A DNA stretch of 5,916 nt from Candidatus Falkowbacteria bacterium CG23_combo_of_CG06-09_8_20_14_all_49_15 (lineage in GTDB: Bacteria; Patescibacteriota; Patescibacteriia; Patescibacteriales; UM-FILTER-48-10), in contig PCSD01000088.1 in NCBI GenBank assembly GCA_002771615.1, positions 1 to 5,916 of the forward strand. Direction: 5' to 3'. The notes under the pieces are model-generated. The model made no database searches. It was not told where the DNA came from and saw only the letters and a list, made by a program, of their open reading frames with translations. This document shows positions 5,113 through 5,916 of this stretch, piece after piece. Positions within the stretch are counted from its first letter, which is position 1, and the number at the start of each line of letters is the position of its first letter. The position numbers and the translations under genes were made by a program.

Positions 5113-5883
5113 ATGAGCAACATACAAAAAGCAATCATTGGCGCTTTGACCGTGCTGGTTTTGGGCGCGGCCGCTTACTTTTTCCAAGACGGTTTGTCTG
5201 ATCCAAAGCCAAACAAATCGGACGGACCGGAAAATATTCTGGCGGAGCAAAAAGATTTATTGGCCGCGGCGGAACAATTGCAAATGTCTATCGGCGATAG
5301 CTGTGATAATAAAAAAGAGGCGAATAAGAAAATTCAAGAAATTGAAAAAAAGTTGGCGGATTTGGCCGGCCGAAAGAAAAATTGGCTGGATAATGTCCCG
5401 CCTTTGCCGGACATTGATCCGGATGATATCGTAATGATCCCCGACGCCGATGCGGGCCGGCCAGGATCCGAAATGCCGGAATTGTCCTCGGACGTCCCGC
5501 CTTTGCCGGACATTGATGATGCTGATATTATTGATCCAGACGAATATATTTTACAAATGGCCGAGAGTGAGAAAAAAATTATCAATATTTTACAAGCGCT
5601 GAAAGCCTTGTGCCAAGAGGAAACCGAGAAACCGGCCCCTAAAACGGTTTCGGATAAATGCAGTGACGCCTGCCAAAGATACAAAGACTGCGCCGCTTAT
5701 ACTGAGGATGCTACCCCGGCCGATCTAAACGATGCCTATGATACTTGTCTGGAAGAGTGTCAGACTTGGCCCAAGGAGATGATCAAATGCATTAATGCGG
5801 TTGAGATTAAAGCGCCCAATGACTGCGTGAATTTTCTGCCCTGCCAATTGCCGCAGTTTTATGAAGAAAAGTATCTTCCTTGA
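5113..5883 (+). CDS. Membrane-anchored, acidic, Cys-rich exported protein of unknown function
   Basis: A 256-aa protein I do not recognise as a named family. Residues 7-24 (AIIGALTVLVLGAAAYFF) are one hydrophobic helix, an N-terminal anchor or signal peptide, putting the rest outside the membrane. Residues 43-90 are charged and probably coiled coil (AEQKDLL...KKIQEIEKKLADL). Residues 94-145 are acidic and Pro-rich, with PPLPDID twice, 33 residues apart. Residues 146-170 are probably helical. The C-terminal domain (183-244) has nine cysteines in a CX3CX5C...CX3CX9C...CX5C layout (C183, C187, C193, C212, C216, C226, C238, C244 among them, plus C64 and C167 upstream), suggesting disulfide-stapled helices. 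The ATG at 5113 was chosen because it starts just before the hydrophobic helix; no Shine-Dalgarno sequence or convincing promoter is seen, only a TTGAAA at 5075-5080 without a good -10. Its codons are richer in GC (GCG, CCG, GCC) than those of the two surface genes. Confidence 0.72.
   Translation: MSNIQKAIIGALTVLVLGAAAYFFQDGLSDPKPNKSDGPENILAEQKDLLAAAEQLQMSIGDSCDNKKEANKKIQEIEKKLADLAGRKKNWLDNVPPLPDIDPDDIVMIPDADAGRPGSEMPELSSDVPPLPDIDDADIIDPDEYILQMAESEKKIINILQALKALCQEETEKPAPKTVSDKCSDACQRYKDCAAYTEDATPADLNDAYDTCLEECQTWPKEMIKCINAVEIKAPNDCVNFLPCQLPQFYEEKYLP
5395..5517 (+). repeat. Internal direct repeat, 24 bp identical, 99-bp period
   Basis: Positions 5395-5418 and 5494-5517 are identical over 24 bp and encode VPPLPDID twice in the same frame. 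The period of 99 bp is 33 codons. Exact DNA identity, third positions included, points to a recent duplication or ongoing gene conversion within the gene. Confidence 0.8.
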
Positions 5884-5916
5884 CAGAGGGGAGTTGAGTA
5901 TTGAGATTTTTTTCCT
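5884..5916. other. Short unannotated tail
   Basis: The 33 bases after the TGA stop hold a T-run at 5908-5914, but no hairpin before it could make an intrinsic terminator. No gene start is visible before the window ends. Confidence 0.5.

Noticed and set aside
5881..5883. Alternative genetic code (UGA as Gly, as in Gracilibacteria/SR1)
   Set aside because: There are no in-frame TGA codons inside the genes, and TGA ends the last gene at a plausible C-terminus; standard bacterial code suffices.

Overview
The window looks like a piece of a Patescibacteria (CPR, Parcubacteria-like) genome. I infer this from protein style: two consecutive Sec-exported, Thr/Ser/Asn-rich surface proteins, one with three G-[IV]-G-T-T-T-P modules and a Cys-containing C-terminus, the other with a C-terminal domain of a kind I associate with proteins from these organisms. 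Other hints are moderate-to-low GC, no recognisable Shine-Dalgarno sequence before any gene, and standard stop usage (TAA, TAG and TGA all end genes). The taxonomic call rests on recalled family resemblance and was not searched.

Layout, all genes on the + strand. (1) Positions 1-1330 hold what looks like a complete IS3-family insertion sequence: inverted ends, orfA (99-413) and orfB (413-1297). orfB lies in the -1 frame of orfA, with an A-AAA-AAT/TTT slippery run ahead of the overlap, and its D, D(35)E catalytic triad is intact. (2) Eleven bases beyond the IS end lies a consensus sigma70-type promoter (TTGACA-16 bp-TATAAT). It should drive a two-gene unit: a 503-aa secreted fibre-like protein with a YadA-head-type beta-roll (1430-2941) and, after 8 bp, a 596-aa secreted mosaic protein (2950-4740). 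(3) A 372-bp gap (4741-5112) contains a probable miniature mobile or repeat element, 4756-5023, with ~22-bp imperfect terminal inverted repeats and TG...CA ends. Inside it are a 17-nt palindrome and a 42-nt hairpin with a competing alternative pairing. (4) A 256-aa membrane-anchored, acidic, Cys-rich protein follows (5113-5883). It contains a DNA-level tandem duplication and is visibly more GC-rich than the surface pair.

How it fits together: the two central genes share a promoter and export signals, so they probably make co-expressed cell-surface or secreted structural proteins, perhaps for attachment; this is inference. The third exported protein could belong to the same envelope theme, but it is separated by the repeat element and differs in composition. 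The IS sits directly upstream of the surface promoter and is the obvious agent of local rearrangement. Nothing in the window clearly amounts to a new defence or enzymatic system. The most unusual items are the barrel-less beta-roll fibre pair, the inverted-repeat element with switch-like hairpins, and the asymmetric IS ends.
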